Below, piece after piece: positions 1-15,000 of a stretch of DNA of 64,000 bases. This DNA comes from Owenia fusiformis (Eukaryota > Annelida > Polychaeta > Sabellida > Oweniidae). Within the stretch, counting starts at the first letter, position 1. Each line of letters starts with the position of its first letter. The stretch is taken from assembly GCA_903813345.2 (NCBI GenBank), contig CAIIXF020000011.1, positions 31,490,166 to 31,554,165 of the forward strand, in the 5' to 3' direction. The position numbers were made by a program, and so were the translations under genes. The notes under the pieces were generated by a model. That model was not told the DNA's origin and searched no databases. It was given only the letters and a program-made list of their open reading frames with translations.

Positions 1-3000
1 GTTTATTTACTCCCCCTATTGGATCATCAACAAAACTGAGCTTCCTGTGCAGATTAGGGTGAGTTCAAACAGCATTGGCATATTCTTTGATATTCCTCCA
101 ATATTCTGCAGTTGTTTGATTTATGGTGTTTGTTACGTGTTATGGTTTCTCAATGCAATACTTCAATACCAAGTCCAACAAAATCAGTGTATAACCAACT
201 GACCATATGTGTTAGCTTGTTGGTACCATTTAATTGTTTTATTGACCCTGAGGCTTAATGAACCACATTTTCACTTTCAGGGTAGCACATCAGATATCAT
301 CTATGAGAGCTGTGGCTCATGCGAACCTGTCTTGTTTGGATTCAGCAAGAGCAAGAAAAAGGTAGGAAAGGATAACTTACCCAAAGAAATGTATCCACAC
401 AATTTGAGACCATTTTAATGTTAGGCCTTTATATTGTACTATTCTAGAAAAAGTATAAGCTCGGTAAGCTGGTATTAAATCTCAAAGACCTGAATTGCTA
501 GTACTGTGACTCCATTTAATGCCTGGGTCACATTTGCTCCGATTCATCGGCCGGCGCCCAGCGGATTGAGTATTCTGTTCAAAACTAAATCCAATTATGA
601 ACAGGATACTCATTACTCAATCGGCCGAGCACCGGCCGATGAATCGGAGCAAATGTGACCAAGGCATTACACGTTTGATTCTAATCCCTCCTGGATAAAC
701 TTAACAATTATGTACATATTTACCATGTTTTATCTCTCATCATTCAAGGCTAAGTTGAAGGCGTATAATTCCAAATGGTCCAAGACGTGTTTCTCTCTAG
801 ATACAGTGGGCAGTAGTGGAGTTGTGATATGTACAGACTCTGAGAGGAACCGAAGATACCATGTAAGTACAAATAAGGCAATACTGTAATATTAAGAACA
901 TTCATTGACCTACAACTACAGTACAACACAGTATTATTAACTCATGGATATATTGCCCTCATTCTAATTTCAATTTGTCATTTATATGATATAAATGAAA
1001 AAATTAAAATGTGAACAGTATTGTATTGTTATTGTATTATATGTATTATATTGTACATCTTGGTATTATATTACACTGCATTGTACTTCATTGAATTCTG
1101 CTGCATGCTGTAACATTTCCATTGATTCATTTCTTATGTAGATGCTGGTTCAGATTCAGATGTCAAAGTTAAAGTTGACAAAGCTTGTCACTATCATGCC
1201 ATACTTCTTAGTTGTCAATCAAACGACCCACAGACTTCGATACATGGAAGAAACAATGGATACTGAACTCTGGTTGGACATTGGACCAGGAGAGGTACGA
1301 TTTTGTTCCTTCTTGTCCATGGCTATTGATATGGCATTATTTCCAAGTTGTCAGCCTTACCAAAAACATTCTTAGATAGGATACCAAATATATTTAAGTA
1401 TTTATACCAGGATACCAGGATATTCAAAATGGATGGTGTGTAGTATTATAAATGTAAAAATGATTTAATTATGATATTTTCAGTGTACACCGTTCTGGCC
1501 AGTTTCGGAGGCTATGCGGATGTTTGTGAAACATGAAGATAGTAATGTGACATCACAGGTGTTTGTTATCAACCAACCACACAACACTGTGTTGAGGATG
1601 GATAAAGGGGTGAGTAAATGTGATATTCATGGATATTAATGTTTTATCCCATGCTTAAAAGGAAAAATAAATCGATTATCACTTTAAAATGTAATTGAGA
1701 TGAGGATCATGATAAGCATACTTTTATTATTTCATTATTAAAATATATTTTAGCAAAAATACCCCAAACCATCAAAATATAGCTTCATGAAATATGGGTT
1801 TGATGTCAAAAGTAATATCATATGGTTTTCCTTATTTTGTGTCCCATTTTTCCCAAATTTTAAATTATACCAATTTTTAAAACTTCTGTTTTCCACAAAT
1901 CTTCAATTTTTGCCAATATCCCATCTTCGTTCACTCGGCAGTGAAGACTGAGCGTGCGAAGATGCTAATATCCACTATAATTTCAAAATAATAAAGAATT
2001 TAGTAATTTTTTATATTTTCAGACTGGGTTAGTTGTAGAGGTTGATGGAGGAACAGAATCTGCTATGACCGTCACATTCCAGCATTATGACCCTGGGGAT
2101 GCACCTGTTCGGGTAGAAAACCTTTGTGATGACATCTTCATCAAGCTTCATCAAAAGTAGGTTGTAGTTGGAATAGCCTATGTGTTTTAAATTGCAGAGT
2201 GTCTAATGGAAAAATAAAGAAAGGTGTATACACCGTGCAACTTTAGAATAACAAAGTTTCATCAACACTCAAAATTGTATACCCCGTGCAACTTCAGAAT
2301 AACAAAGTTTCATCAACACTCAAAATTGTATACACCATGCAACTTCAGAATAACAAAGTTTCATCAACACTCAAAATTGTATACACCGTGCAACTTCAGA
2401 ATAACAAAGTTTCATCAACACTCAAAATTGTATACACCGTGCAACTTCAGAATAACAAAGTTTCATCAACACTCAAAATTGTATACACCGTGCAACTTCA
2501 GAATAACAAAGTTTCATCAACACTCAAAATTGTATACACCGTGCAACTTCAGAATAACAAAGTTTCATCAACACTCAAAATTGTATACACTGTGCAACTT
2601 CAGAATAACAAAGTTTCATCAACACTCAAAATTGTATACACCGTGCAACTTCAGAATAACAAAGTTTCATCAACACTCAAAATTGTATACACCGTGCAAC
2701 TTCAGAATAACAAAGTTTCATCAACACTCAAAATTGTATACACCGTGCAACTTCAGAATAACAAAGTTTCATCAACACTCAAAATTGTATACACCGTGCA
2801 ACTTCAGAATAACAAAGTTTCATCAACACTCAAAATTGTATACACCGTGCAACTTCAGAATAACAAAGTTTCATCAACACTCAAAATTGTATACACCGTG
2901 CAACTTCAGAATAACAAAGTTTCATCAACACTCAAAATTGTATACACTGTGCAACTTCAGAATAACAAAGTTTCATCAACACTCAAAATTGTATACACTG

Positions 3001-6000
3001 TGCAACTTCAGAATAACAAAGTTTCATCAACACTCAAAATTGTATACACTGTGCAACTTCAGAATAACAAAGTTTCATCAACACTCAAAATTGTATACAC
3101 TGTGCAACTTCAGAATAACAAAGTTTCATCAACACTCAAAATTGTATACACTGTGCAACTTCAGAATAACAAAGTTTCATCAACACTCAAAATTGTATAC
3201 ACTGTGCAACTTCAGAATAACAAAGTTTCATCAACACTCAAAATTGTATACACTGTGCAACTTCAGAATAACAAAGTTTCATCAACACTCAAAATTGTAT
3301 ACACTGTGCAACTTCAGAATAACAAAGTTTCATCAACACTCAAAATTGTATCATGGAATTTTTTGAGACTAGAATAGTCACAAGAAATATAAAACTGTTC
3401 TAGAAATCACAAAATCACCATTAAATTTCACTTCTCAACACATATATGGTAGAAATATCACTTAGGGCCTTCAGGTGATATTGATATTTTAGTAAGAAGT
3501 TAATGAGGTGAGAATATTATACATGTATGATATAAACAAATACTTGTGAATGTGGACTAATAGACTAGATGCGAGTAGAAATAATCTTGATTTACGTTTT
3601 TAAATATTCAAAATTCAGTTAAAGTGATGTCATATTTGAAATTTATGTGTAAAAGTACATCTATAAAAATGGTTTTGAAAATTGTTTATCAACTTTGAAA
3701 ATTAATTTTTTTAAAAATATGACTTCTAGTTCGGGGAGATTCCCCATAGACCCTATGTTATAAAATCATAAAAAGTGAAATATCTTTTCTTGTATTGGAC
3801 AGATAACATTTTCTTTTACTGGGCATATTCTAATTTGCATAACTATTAGATGCATAAGGGTGATATAAAAATTGAACCATTAAAACAGATGAATATTAAG
3901 TTAAAGGGAACTTTCTACTATACCCGCCATGCTATCTGACCCGAACAAGCCACCTGGTGGCAAAACTGGTAACTACTTACTCGCATCTGACTATTTGAAA
4001 TTTTATTGATATTCTTCAGGAGTCAAAGCCAGGTGACACTGCTGTCACCAAGACAAGCTGTCTTGTATACATGGGATGATCCTACTACTGAGAGGACACT
4101 CTTCTGGAATATATACAACAGGAAGAAACCAAGCTACCCTGCATTTATTAACAAAGTGAGTGGGAGGCATATTTCCCTTTTGTTTTTGGTATGGAAAGGT
4201 TTCTGAATGATGTGATAGAATGGGGTGGGAAACCATAAGATGAAATTCTATTAAGATTGAGAAAGATTAAATTGAGGAAATAAAAAATTAAATAAAACGT
4301 TTGATTATTCGTATTATGCAATTCTTTCTATATCGAGAAAATTTGAAAGTGAAATATGTAAAAAAAACTCAAACAATGTGTGCAGTTGGAAACTTTTGGT
4401 TGCAACCGTCATAATATTGGTGAGCACTTTTAAACACAATTTTCCCGATTGGGATTAGCTGATGGTTAATGGAATGAATGCTTGTACAAATATTGATCTG
4501 GTATATTGTAGGATGGACATGGAGAAGTTGCCATGAGTATAACAACAGTAAGACGTAGCAGCATCATAGATACGTCTACAGGCAGTACTACTATGTTAGA
4601 CAGCTCCCCTGATGGTGAGAACATATTTTCAGACAATTTATTTGTTTAAATAAAAACCAATTTATCTTATTTTTTATTAATAGACATTTCAGTTTACAAT
4701 TAAAATGCTAGAACAATAAAGATTCACAAATTAACAAAAGATAATATCACGCACACACATATACACTGGCTGTCACTCTTGGTCAGTATCCAGTCCAGTT
4801 CATTCATTCTATTACAAGCCTCCTAGATTCTAGCCTAGTTCGTGAGGTCGGATAAGTGGAAGTCTAGGAGGCCTGTTTAAGGAAGGAATACATATTGAGC
4901 TTTGCTTCCGAGAATATGATAACATAAGTCTATCTGACATGATAGAGATACGTCAAGTCATTTACTTGTTTATATTACAGATGACAGTGAGTTGGAAACT
5001 ACAGCTCTGGTGAACTCAAATGGTGCCGCATCTCAAACGAAGACTGACAAAGTGATCATATACTGGGTGTCCTATTTAGATGGATTACAGAGAGTTCTGC
5101 TACTCACCCAAGATGAGAGGGTAGCAACTAAAGCCAGACAGGTATACAGAGCAATAACATCTTCCTTCATACATTCACTGTGTACAAGTATCATTATCAA
5201 CCTTTTTTCTATGGAAATAGTCATATTAATAAGGTCGTTCAAAACGCAAACATATATACATGTAGTGGTGTACTTGCACTCGTAGTTTGATGCCTTCCGA
5301 GATAGTTCATGTAGTAGGGAAGTTTTGTCAGGTTTCCACCACTCACTTATTTTTGCTCTTCTTTATTGTATTCTATTATATTCTACCACTTTTGCATGTT
5401 AATGTTGTGATTGCATGTTTAGTTGTGTTAATACGTAGTACCAGCACCAGCATTACATGGTTTGTTTAGCTGTTAATCAGTGCTACCTTACAACTATTTT
5501 TATTTATAGTTATATTAATGCTTGCTTGGACTGTAAAACATTATAAAAAATAACGGAGGCAACAGTTTGTGAAATTATCAAAGGCAGATGAAAATAGAAG
5601 AATGATCATTTTTGAATCAAATGTTTGCCATGCCAGTCATAGAAGTAGAAATTATATCATTCTGAAAAGCATGTACCAGAGTGATTAATAAGTAATAAGG
5701 GGATTGTTACATTGACATTTTTTCAAATTAAAATGTCTCGGTTTTATCTTCCAGTAATGCATCATCTTTCCCCAATGTTTGATCATAGAGATAATGAGAT
5801 GACTATTCTTTTAAATCATAAGATACTTCATTCAGTTATTACTTGCCTCTTAACCTTCAGGGTATTAGACGATGCATTACTGGTGAAAAATCAGTGTAAA
5901 AGGCAACCATTACTTATTGATCACTTATTTTGTAGCACTTAACTCAAAGGTAATGGTCAGATAGCATTTCAGTCGAATTTTGGCCATGCCTTGCAGTTTT

Positions 6001-9000
6001 GTGTTACCCTGTATTTTTGTTGTCTACTTTATTGCATGCCTTATTTTAATATTTGTTGTTTTGACAGTGTATCACCAACACAGAAGGATATTTACCATGG
6101 GTATCAATATATTTGTTCTGTTACCTATACTAACTGAGAGGAATGTTTTAAATGAAACTTTGAAAATACAATATTCCATCATTCTATCTGCATTAATGTC
6201 TTCCTTGTATAGTAGCTTAGGATGAGATATTTAGAATTAAGCTTATTTATTTTACCTAAAACAGAAAATTTGATGTTATAAACCAGACAATAATAATATT
6301 TTACCCCCTTCCAACCCATTATAGAATTAACTTTAAGGTTGAGGGACATTTACCCATAGTTCTTTGTAAGCACCTTACAACCTAACCAATCACTGAGTTG
6401 TACATTCTTCCTTAACCAATGCTTCATTTGGAGTCATGCTATCTGCAAAATGAAGGTTCATATAACGATCCAAGCAATACCATTCACTCATGATTTACTA
6501 CATGATTTACTACATTCTACATGTCTGAAACACCCTCAAATGGGCAGAGTCAGATATAAGCCTTTTAATCACTCTGAGCTTTATCTGCTTATTATTTTTG
6601 TTTACATATTAGATGTAGTTAATATTTCATTATAAATTTATTATCATAGATTTTATCTGATGTAACTCCATATTACGATATGCAAAATTATAGATTACCT
6701 AGTTTGTGATAAAAAATGATACCAGTTTATTATGTACCATAACTCTGTATCAGATATCAAATACATATAATGTACAATGTACGCATTGTATACAATGTAA
6801 ATAGGAAGCTTATGATTTGTTTTTATTATTTTTAGAACAACGATAGTGAGCCTTCCCAGCAAGCCATGTTTGTCTCACTAGGAGGCGTTGGGGTATCTAT
6901 CGTTAACAGTCTATATATGGAAGTTGCGTATATGAGCCTCTCAAGTGGTGCCTCCACTTGGCATGTTCAGGTACTAAATTTTAGATTTCATTAATTTTCT
7001 TGCTTTATCATGTAATCTTGATAAATAGAAAATAAATTGACTTAGAAATTGAAAAATGATAGATAATTATATGCAAATATTTAATAATTTAGAAGGGGTC
7101 TTTCTCTTCAGTAAATCACATTTATTATCCCATCGAACGAAGTTCGGAGGGATATAGGGAACGCCTCCGTCCGTCCATACGTCCGTCCGTCCGTCCGGGC
7201 AATAACTCAAATACCGTTGGCCCGATTTTGTTCATATTTTGTACACATATACCCTATGGGAGTAGAAGTTCTGCTCGCCGCTCATTTAAAAATGGCGGCC
7301 ATTTTAGTTCTGATTTTACAGTAATTTAGGTGTAATATGTAAAACTGTAATAGCAATATGTTTTAAATGTAAAAAAATTATATAGGACATTAATATTGCT
7401 AGAAATGTAGATATTAAAGAAACACATGGCAGCCATCTTGAAAAATGGCGGCCTTTACTCGTTATTTTACGATTTTTGCTGTAACTCGAAAAGTAGTGGA
7501 GCGATTTTGTTCATATTTGGTATGTGAATACTATAAGCATGGCACACTGTTTAATGACACTTTTGGTAGAAGGCGGCCATTTTGAAAAATGGCCGCCATT
7601 TTGGCCGCCATTTTAATGTATTTTACTATAACTCGAAAAGTAGTGGAGCGATTTTGTTCATATTTGGTATGTGGATACTATAAGCATGGCACACTGTCTA
7701 ATGACACTTTTGGTAGAAGGTGGCCATTTTTCAAAATGGCCGCCATTTTAACATATTTTTTTATAACTCGAAAAGTAGTGATACGATTTTGTTCATATTT
7801 GGTATGTGAATACTATAAGCATGGCACACTGTCTAATGACACTTTTGGTAGAAGGTGGCCATTTTGAAAAATGGCTGCCATTTTTGCTATATACTTTTTT
7901 GTAAATATGCCAACCATGGCTGTTCGATGGGATTTGTTACGCTTTGGCATTGCTGCGGTCTAGTTTCAAACATGAGAAATCATCACAAAATATTCTACCT
8001 CAGCTACTGTAGCATTATAAGCTAGCACATACATTCTGTACATTTCGAACCCTCTTTCTTTATTCCCTTGATTTTAGGTGAAAGATAAATGGAAACTTCT
8101 GAGCCTTGAAGATGCATGTTGGTTAGAGGATAAATGGCGTAATGATGTAACTGGTGACATCACTCTTGACGATAAACGACAGGTTGGTAATTTTTATGTT
8201 TTGTATTATGAGTAAAGAACATTATACGTTTCAAGCTGATATCATTTAATTTTTTTCCCCTCTTACTCTTGCTGTCTTAGTGTAATCTAAATATAGAATA
8301 TAGAAACATGTAAGAGAATATGTTAGTAACAAATTATGAATAAGATGTACATGAAAAAGATCATTTTTAAATAATAAGATATTTGTCTTGCTTTTCTAAA
8401 AAAAGATCATTCTTAAACGGAAAAGTCTATCAACATTTCAGGCGAATGTTGGCCAGATGAAGATGATGAAACCATATGCCGGCTGCCTACGTCGCACACA
8501 CAGACCTGCCATCTGGTTTCAGTACAGAACATCTGAGCACCATACCAACCTAAACATCAAGATACACAGATTACAGGTGAATGTCATCGGTTATGTATGA
8601 TTTATAGGGGTTAGATGTGAGATAACATGTTCATTGGATTAAAGCACATTGCCATATACCATATACAGAAAATATGGATCATGTTATTCTTTATTCGTCT
8701 GGAAATGCAAAGTTGACCAACCAAAATAATATGAATATAGTTTCTAGAAATCTGAGAAAAAAAGTTCTAAGGAATCTGTTCTTAAAGATTCATTCCTGGG
8801 AAATGGAACATGTTAATTCCAATAATGTTGAGTTCATTATTCCTGACAAATCTAAAAACATTTAAATTTGAATTAATAAATTGACAAACACTATATAATT
8901 ATTTGCTATTTAATGAGACCATGTATAACGTGATAAGAGAATAATGTTTTATTCATATGTTCTATTGTTCTATTATGCAGATTGACAACCAACTCCCTGA

Positions 9001-12000
9001 TGCCTACTTCTCATCAGTTCTCTACCCCTCCCCTACCCCAAAGTACATTGCCAAGAGGGAGGGGACTAAGCCATTTATAGAGTTGGCTGTCATGAGGCGA
9101 CATGTGCCAGAGAATAATGTGGACACATTCAAGTAGGTGGAAATGTCTAAAATTGGACAGTGTGTAAAAGTTCCATATTTGTATGTATTTGGCCTACCTT
9201 AATAAAGTAACCCCTAAGATACATAAATAGGGAAAGTTTTGTATTAAAACATTGAAAGTTTTTACGTTTGAAAGTTTGTATGAACTATGTATACTAGGAA
9301 AATTGCATATACTATCAAGGACTTAACTAAAACCTGAATATAGCAAGACAAACAAACAAATGACCCAGACATCTCCAAACAGTGTGAATTGTGTGAATGT
9401 CTACAGGTACATAAAGCTACTGGTGCAGGAGTTCAACATCAAACTGGACAAAGGGTGTCTACTGTATACATAAATATGTAGATTGTCAACTGCTATAGAT
9501 GTCCATATATTTGTGTAGGTACATTAAGTTGCTGGTGCAAGAGTTCAACATCAAACTGGATAAAGGTTTCATGCTGTCTCTCTATGATGTGGCTGCTCTG
9601 CTATGGGCTGAAGAAGCAGAGGTAAGACCCTATAACAGTTAAACAGTTATGCATAAGTCTATGGGGAACACAATTGATACCATATGTCCCTGCCCATTTG
9701 AGAGATGTTAAGATTCTATGGTATTTTTATTCTTAAATATTGCACTTTAGCCTCAGTACAGTATATAATCTGTGGTGGATTTCAACATTTTAAAAGTACA
9801 TGTACAAAGAGATACATGTAAGACATGACTGAAGCTAACTTGAAGAATCATTTATCATCAGTGAATGTTATAAATAAAGTTATTGATTATACCTTTTAAT
9901 TGCAGAGTGCCATGCTCCAAGCTGATCTTACAGTGGTTAAAAGGTCATTAAAAGATGTTGCTGATGTACAGGTAAATTATGGGGTAAAATGATGAGTCTT
10001 ATCCCTGGTTCGCTCCTGGCCCCTATTTAAAAGCCATTAGGCATGACTAGTCAGCTTTTTAATGCATTAAATACATGAATTAAACTATGCTTAATGCAAA
10101 CAGTGGATTCTATATTGTAAAAATGAGAGGAATGAGTGCTTTGTTATTATGTAGAATATTTGCAGTTTATTTAACCAAATGGATTTTGTACTCAAAGGCT
10201 GTACCATATTTTGCACTTGGACTATTCAAAGGTCAAATACTCACCTAACCTCAAAATGGAATGTAACAGTCATAAAACAAATTATTTTTTCCATTTTAGG
10301 GATCCATCAGACCTCAAAAGATGTTCTTTGAATACTTGCACTTCTCACCATTGAAGGTGAGTAAGATTCCTGTAAAATAAACAGCCATGCAATTTATTCT
10401 GATTTGAACATTTGGCTACATCAGTATCATACTTTGTATACATCACATTTTTGCAAATGGATACAACTAATCTAATATACCTTTACTCTGAACAGAAAGA
10501 TTTCACGTTGTCGTTGTCCAAATGAATATCTCAGTAGAACCCTTATCGGATATGATGAAATATATATATTTATCCAAAACTGAGCATGTTTTGTTTTGAA
10601 GATTTTGATATCTCTGTTTTAGATGAGAATAAGTTTCTCACTAGGGGGCACTGTCTACAAAACACAACCAACAGAGCCATCTATTAAATCTGACATTGTT
10701 GACTTCTTCCTCAACTCTGTTGGGGTCACTCTGACTGAAATACGACAAGTGGAAATAAGGTACCATTAATATCATCATATCATTGAACTTATGGCATACT
10801 TACTTCATAGAATAAAATTTATTTTTTGAGACACAGTATATATATTTACATGCGAAGGAGTTGCTGAATTAATAGAGTATTGACACTTGCTTAAGAAATG
10901 TAAAATGATGTGTAAAATATCATGTTATATACAAATAGTGTAGATGTCAAATTCCCTCGAGCAGAGTCGTAAGCAAATTCTACATACTTCCGTTCAAAAT
11001 TGCAAAGCGGCCCAAATGCCATGTTATTTTTATATGGATGCTGTAAAAAGTGGCATAGATCAAAGCCATCTGGATGCTGTCAGGCCTCTCAGGGCCACTC
11101 AGGCCTCTCAGGGCCACTCAGGCCTCTCAGGGCCACTCTGCATTGCATTGAATGAAACCATAATATTTGCAGGCTTGCTTTCTTTGAGCGAAGGGGTGTG
11201 TCCATGTCATATAATCAGGTGACATCAGCCATCCAATCACATTACACCTCACAGTTCATACAGCAGGCCTATGTGTTAATACTTGGCCTAGATGTATTAG
11301 GTAACCCCTATGGACTCATAAAAGATTTCACTAAAGGACTTGGTGACTTCTTCTATGAACCCTTCATGGTAAGTTTCTGTATAAAATATACTTGTATTTT
11401 GAACAAAAGAAACCTGAATTACTGTCTATTATATACTATTAACAAACTGTTATGTATATAAACAGGTTATGTTAATTTGAAAAATAAAATAATTTCCTAT
11501 GTTTGACAGTAAAGATGTTCAATTTATCTTTTTGTATTTGGATTTTGGTACATACTCAGATATCTGGATATGCAATTGGACGTATTTGTAGAGAGACTTA
11601 AAAAGAGATTAATATACTTGTAATCAGATTTTTCCAAAAATCTTGACTTCACTCTTGCACCAATGAGATTGAAGCTACATGTATGTTATATCTTTTTATG
11701 GATGAAATTATAGTTTTAGACAATGCACAAGATGTAGAGTTCTCTACAATAAATAGCTCATGAAAAGATGCTGTTTGACATAATATTTTAGGGATCTACT
11801 CAAGGGGTTGATGAGATGGGAGAGGGACTGATTAGAGGAGTACAGAGCTTACTTGGCCATACTGTGGGTAGGTTCAGTTTATAAAATGTATATTTTTTTC
11901 TTAATTGAGACTTAATTGAATATACCAGTACTCATTTACCTTATTGTTGAAGTCGATTCTAAGTTTTTAAAAGTGGCCCTGTGACAATTTAAGCCAAATG

Positions 12001-15000
12001 TGAGGGAGTGAGAAAAACTAAGAGGAAAAAATGCTTTATTTTGTCACCAGGTGGAGCAGCTGGTTCTGTTTCGCTGATCTTTGGCTCAGTGGGAAGAGGT
12101 TTAGCAGCACTATCTTTCGACGAAGACTACAAGCGAGTGAGTATAGTATATTAAACAGTAGCAAAAGTATAGAACATAACTGCCCTTAATTGTAATTGGT
12201 AAGAGGTAACCAATTCATTTAAAATTACTCATAGTAAAACTATTTCAGAAAAGACGCCTGCGTATGACACAACAGCCTCGTCATCTCCCAGAGAGCCTCT
12301 ACCTGGCAGGGAAAGGATTTGTCATGGGGGTAGGGCTTGGGGTGTCAGGGATCGTGGTTCAACCCCTCAGAGGTGCCCAGGAAGAAGGTGCTGAAGGTTT
12401 CTTTAAGGGGGTCGGAAAGGGACTCCTTGGCCTCATCACAAAACCTACAGGTGGAGCAGCTGACATGGTGTCAATGACATTTGATGGAATAAGAAGGTCA
12501 GTTGTGATTTCAGTAATAATATGTTCTTCAGATTTGTTGATTAATTCAATGAAGAACCACTCATATTGTTGTGTTCATTGTTTACACTGCATTTCTTTGT
12601 GAGGAATATCATTGTCTATGAGAATTTAGAAAAAAGGTTGTATGCATTATGTTTGCCCGGGCCGTGGCCAGGATTTGCAAAGGGGGGTTCACTTTTTCAA
12701 AGATTCCAGGGGGGTTCACTTTTGACAACTTTATCAAAAATGGACAAAATCACCTGAAAAGTGCTCAGAATGGTGAAAAACTGCATGACCTGAAAGAATT
12801 TTTGGCCAGGGGCTTGAACCCCCCCCCCCCCCCTTGCTACAGGCCTGTTTCCATTGATCATATTACAGATTTTGATCCCTTTTAAGCTTCTTACATAATT
12901 AATTTGTTCACGTGAAACCAATGTTAATGGCATATCAGGATTTTACTTATCTATGAAATGTTATTCTGTATATATTTAGAGCTGCAGAGATGGGCGAGGA
13001 TGTTGTAGTGAGGCTCCGTCTACCCCGCCATATTCACCCGTGCCTTGGTCTGAAACCATACTCCATCTATCAGGCAATTGGGAAACAAATCTATTTTACA
13101 GCGACCAAGAATAAGTACAGTGACACTTACTGGGCGCATGCACCATTAAGTTTAGAAGAAAGAGCTGATGTTGTCATAGTAACAGATGGGTAAGTTTCGT
13201 TGTGGACTTACCAAGTTAAATGAGTTCAATTTATATGAAAGAAAAATACCAAGCTTTTGTGATACTATTGGAGTTGTCACAATGAGGTAGAATATGTATT
13301 AGGCTAAATGGATATAGCTGAATATGTAGCTTTCAATTATTTAATAAAATGATTATAAGAAACAAAATCAAAACAATTACAGTAAAACCTGTCTTATATT
13401 AGTGAACACCTCTATCCAGTGAACACCTGTACGTCTCTCATGTCTCTAGAAGACGCGCTTCCTCTGCACATACTCTATTGACTTCTGAATAAAATTACCC
13501 TCTCTGTAGTGAGCACGTACAAACACCAAACATTTTTTCTTGGCAAAAAATGTTTAATATACAGGTTTTACTGTACTGCCAAGTAGAATCAACAGATCAA
13601 TCTGATTATTAAATTGAATCTTTTACATGGAGTGTAGTCTGTAAGGGTAAACCCAAATTATGTCCTATTGAAACTCAGATTCATGTAAAAGTTGGATGTT
13701 ATCATGACTTCTCCATTTCTACATAATCCTATTCATAGTGATGAAAATATGTACACCAATCCATGAAAATAAAATACATCTTACATTCTATTTACAGTCG
13801 AGTGATTCTCCTGGAAAGGTGTCGTTTCTGGGGCGACTGGGATATAGAGTATGAAGTCCTATTGGATGACATCGTAGCAACACCCGCCATTGTAGACAAC
13901 AAACTTGTATTCAAAGTTAAAAAAGTAAGTCAAGTACCTGGTACATTTGGGGGGGGGGATTTGGAGTGTTCTTTAGGGATCAGTACTTTAGTTTTGAATT
14001 AGGCTATACCTAAATAAGGATGACGTATTCAGGAATATTGTGAAACTCTCTGTCTTAAACTGAAACTCTTTGTTCAAATCAGAGGTGGGAAAATACATAA
14101 AGGTGACCTTATATTTTCAAAGTGGCTGCTACTTCAGAAATGTCAGTTTTTCACTGTGCTGTACTGTGTTGTCCAGGCTTTAGTTTGCCATCATTATTTG
14201 TCATATGAGATGGAAAGGATTCCTCCCTTTAACCCTTGTACTTGCTACAATAAAACCTGAATATGAGTTGTTCCCTAAGTCAGTTCTCACTGTATGCTGT
14301 TTAGATACTGTTGCTGCTAATCTGTAGCTGGAAATAACTTATTGATTATAGCAACTAACAAAAAAAGTAACACATTTAATCTAATGTCTTATTTTATTGG
14401 ACCTTTCATTTCGATTAAACGCTAGACATTATATGCAGGTCTAATTTTCATTTTCATTTCTTTGAGTGAGTAATCAAGAGGATAAGGTGGAAATTTAGTT
14501 ATGTCCCTTGGAAATCCATACCAAAACATGCATGAATAGTTTTCATCACATTTTGGGTCGTTAGCGTAAACTGAAAATAGGTTTGAATCTCCACAGCCTC
14601 TGGCACCATGCCACCAAGGACCTCTCCGATAAATGGGACACTGCTCATCTTCCTTCCTGTTATCCAATGTACTAAATGGTCTACCATTTAGCCCACTTAG
14701 GTAGTCATCAATGTTACTTGTTCCCGTGAAATTATAACCTGTAACATTTAGTTTATAGCCATCATTTTCATCACTAACACTAAAGGTTGCATATTCTGCA
14801 TGTCCATGCTCATTCTTCCATCCAACAAGGTCAAATCGTATCATGTATTCTCCTCGCTTGAGGGCAGACAAAATAGCCTCAAACCCAACAAAATATTCAC
14901 TCAACCTTGACCCGAAGCCATTTTTGTACTCAATCCATGTACGATCAAAGAGCACTTTGCCATTGAATCTGTGGGCAATTACCAACCATCCATTTTCACA

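Noticed and set aside
2227-3350. CRISPR-like direct repeats
   Set aside because: Units are contiguous with no unique spacers, and the genome is eukaryotic.
2224-3377. Two overlapping long open frames (380 and 363 codons)
   Set aside because: Both are products of a 51-bp stop-free tandem repeat inside a VPS13 intron; no gene signals.
7589-7867. 92-codon frame with repeated segments
   Set aside because: Lies wholly inside a non-autonomous inverted-repeat element; repetition explains it.
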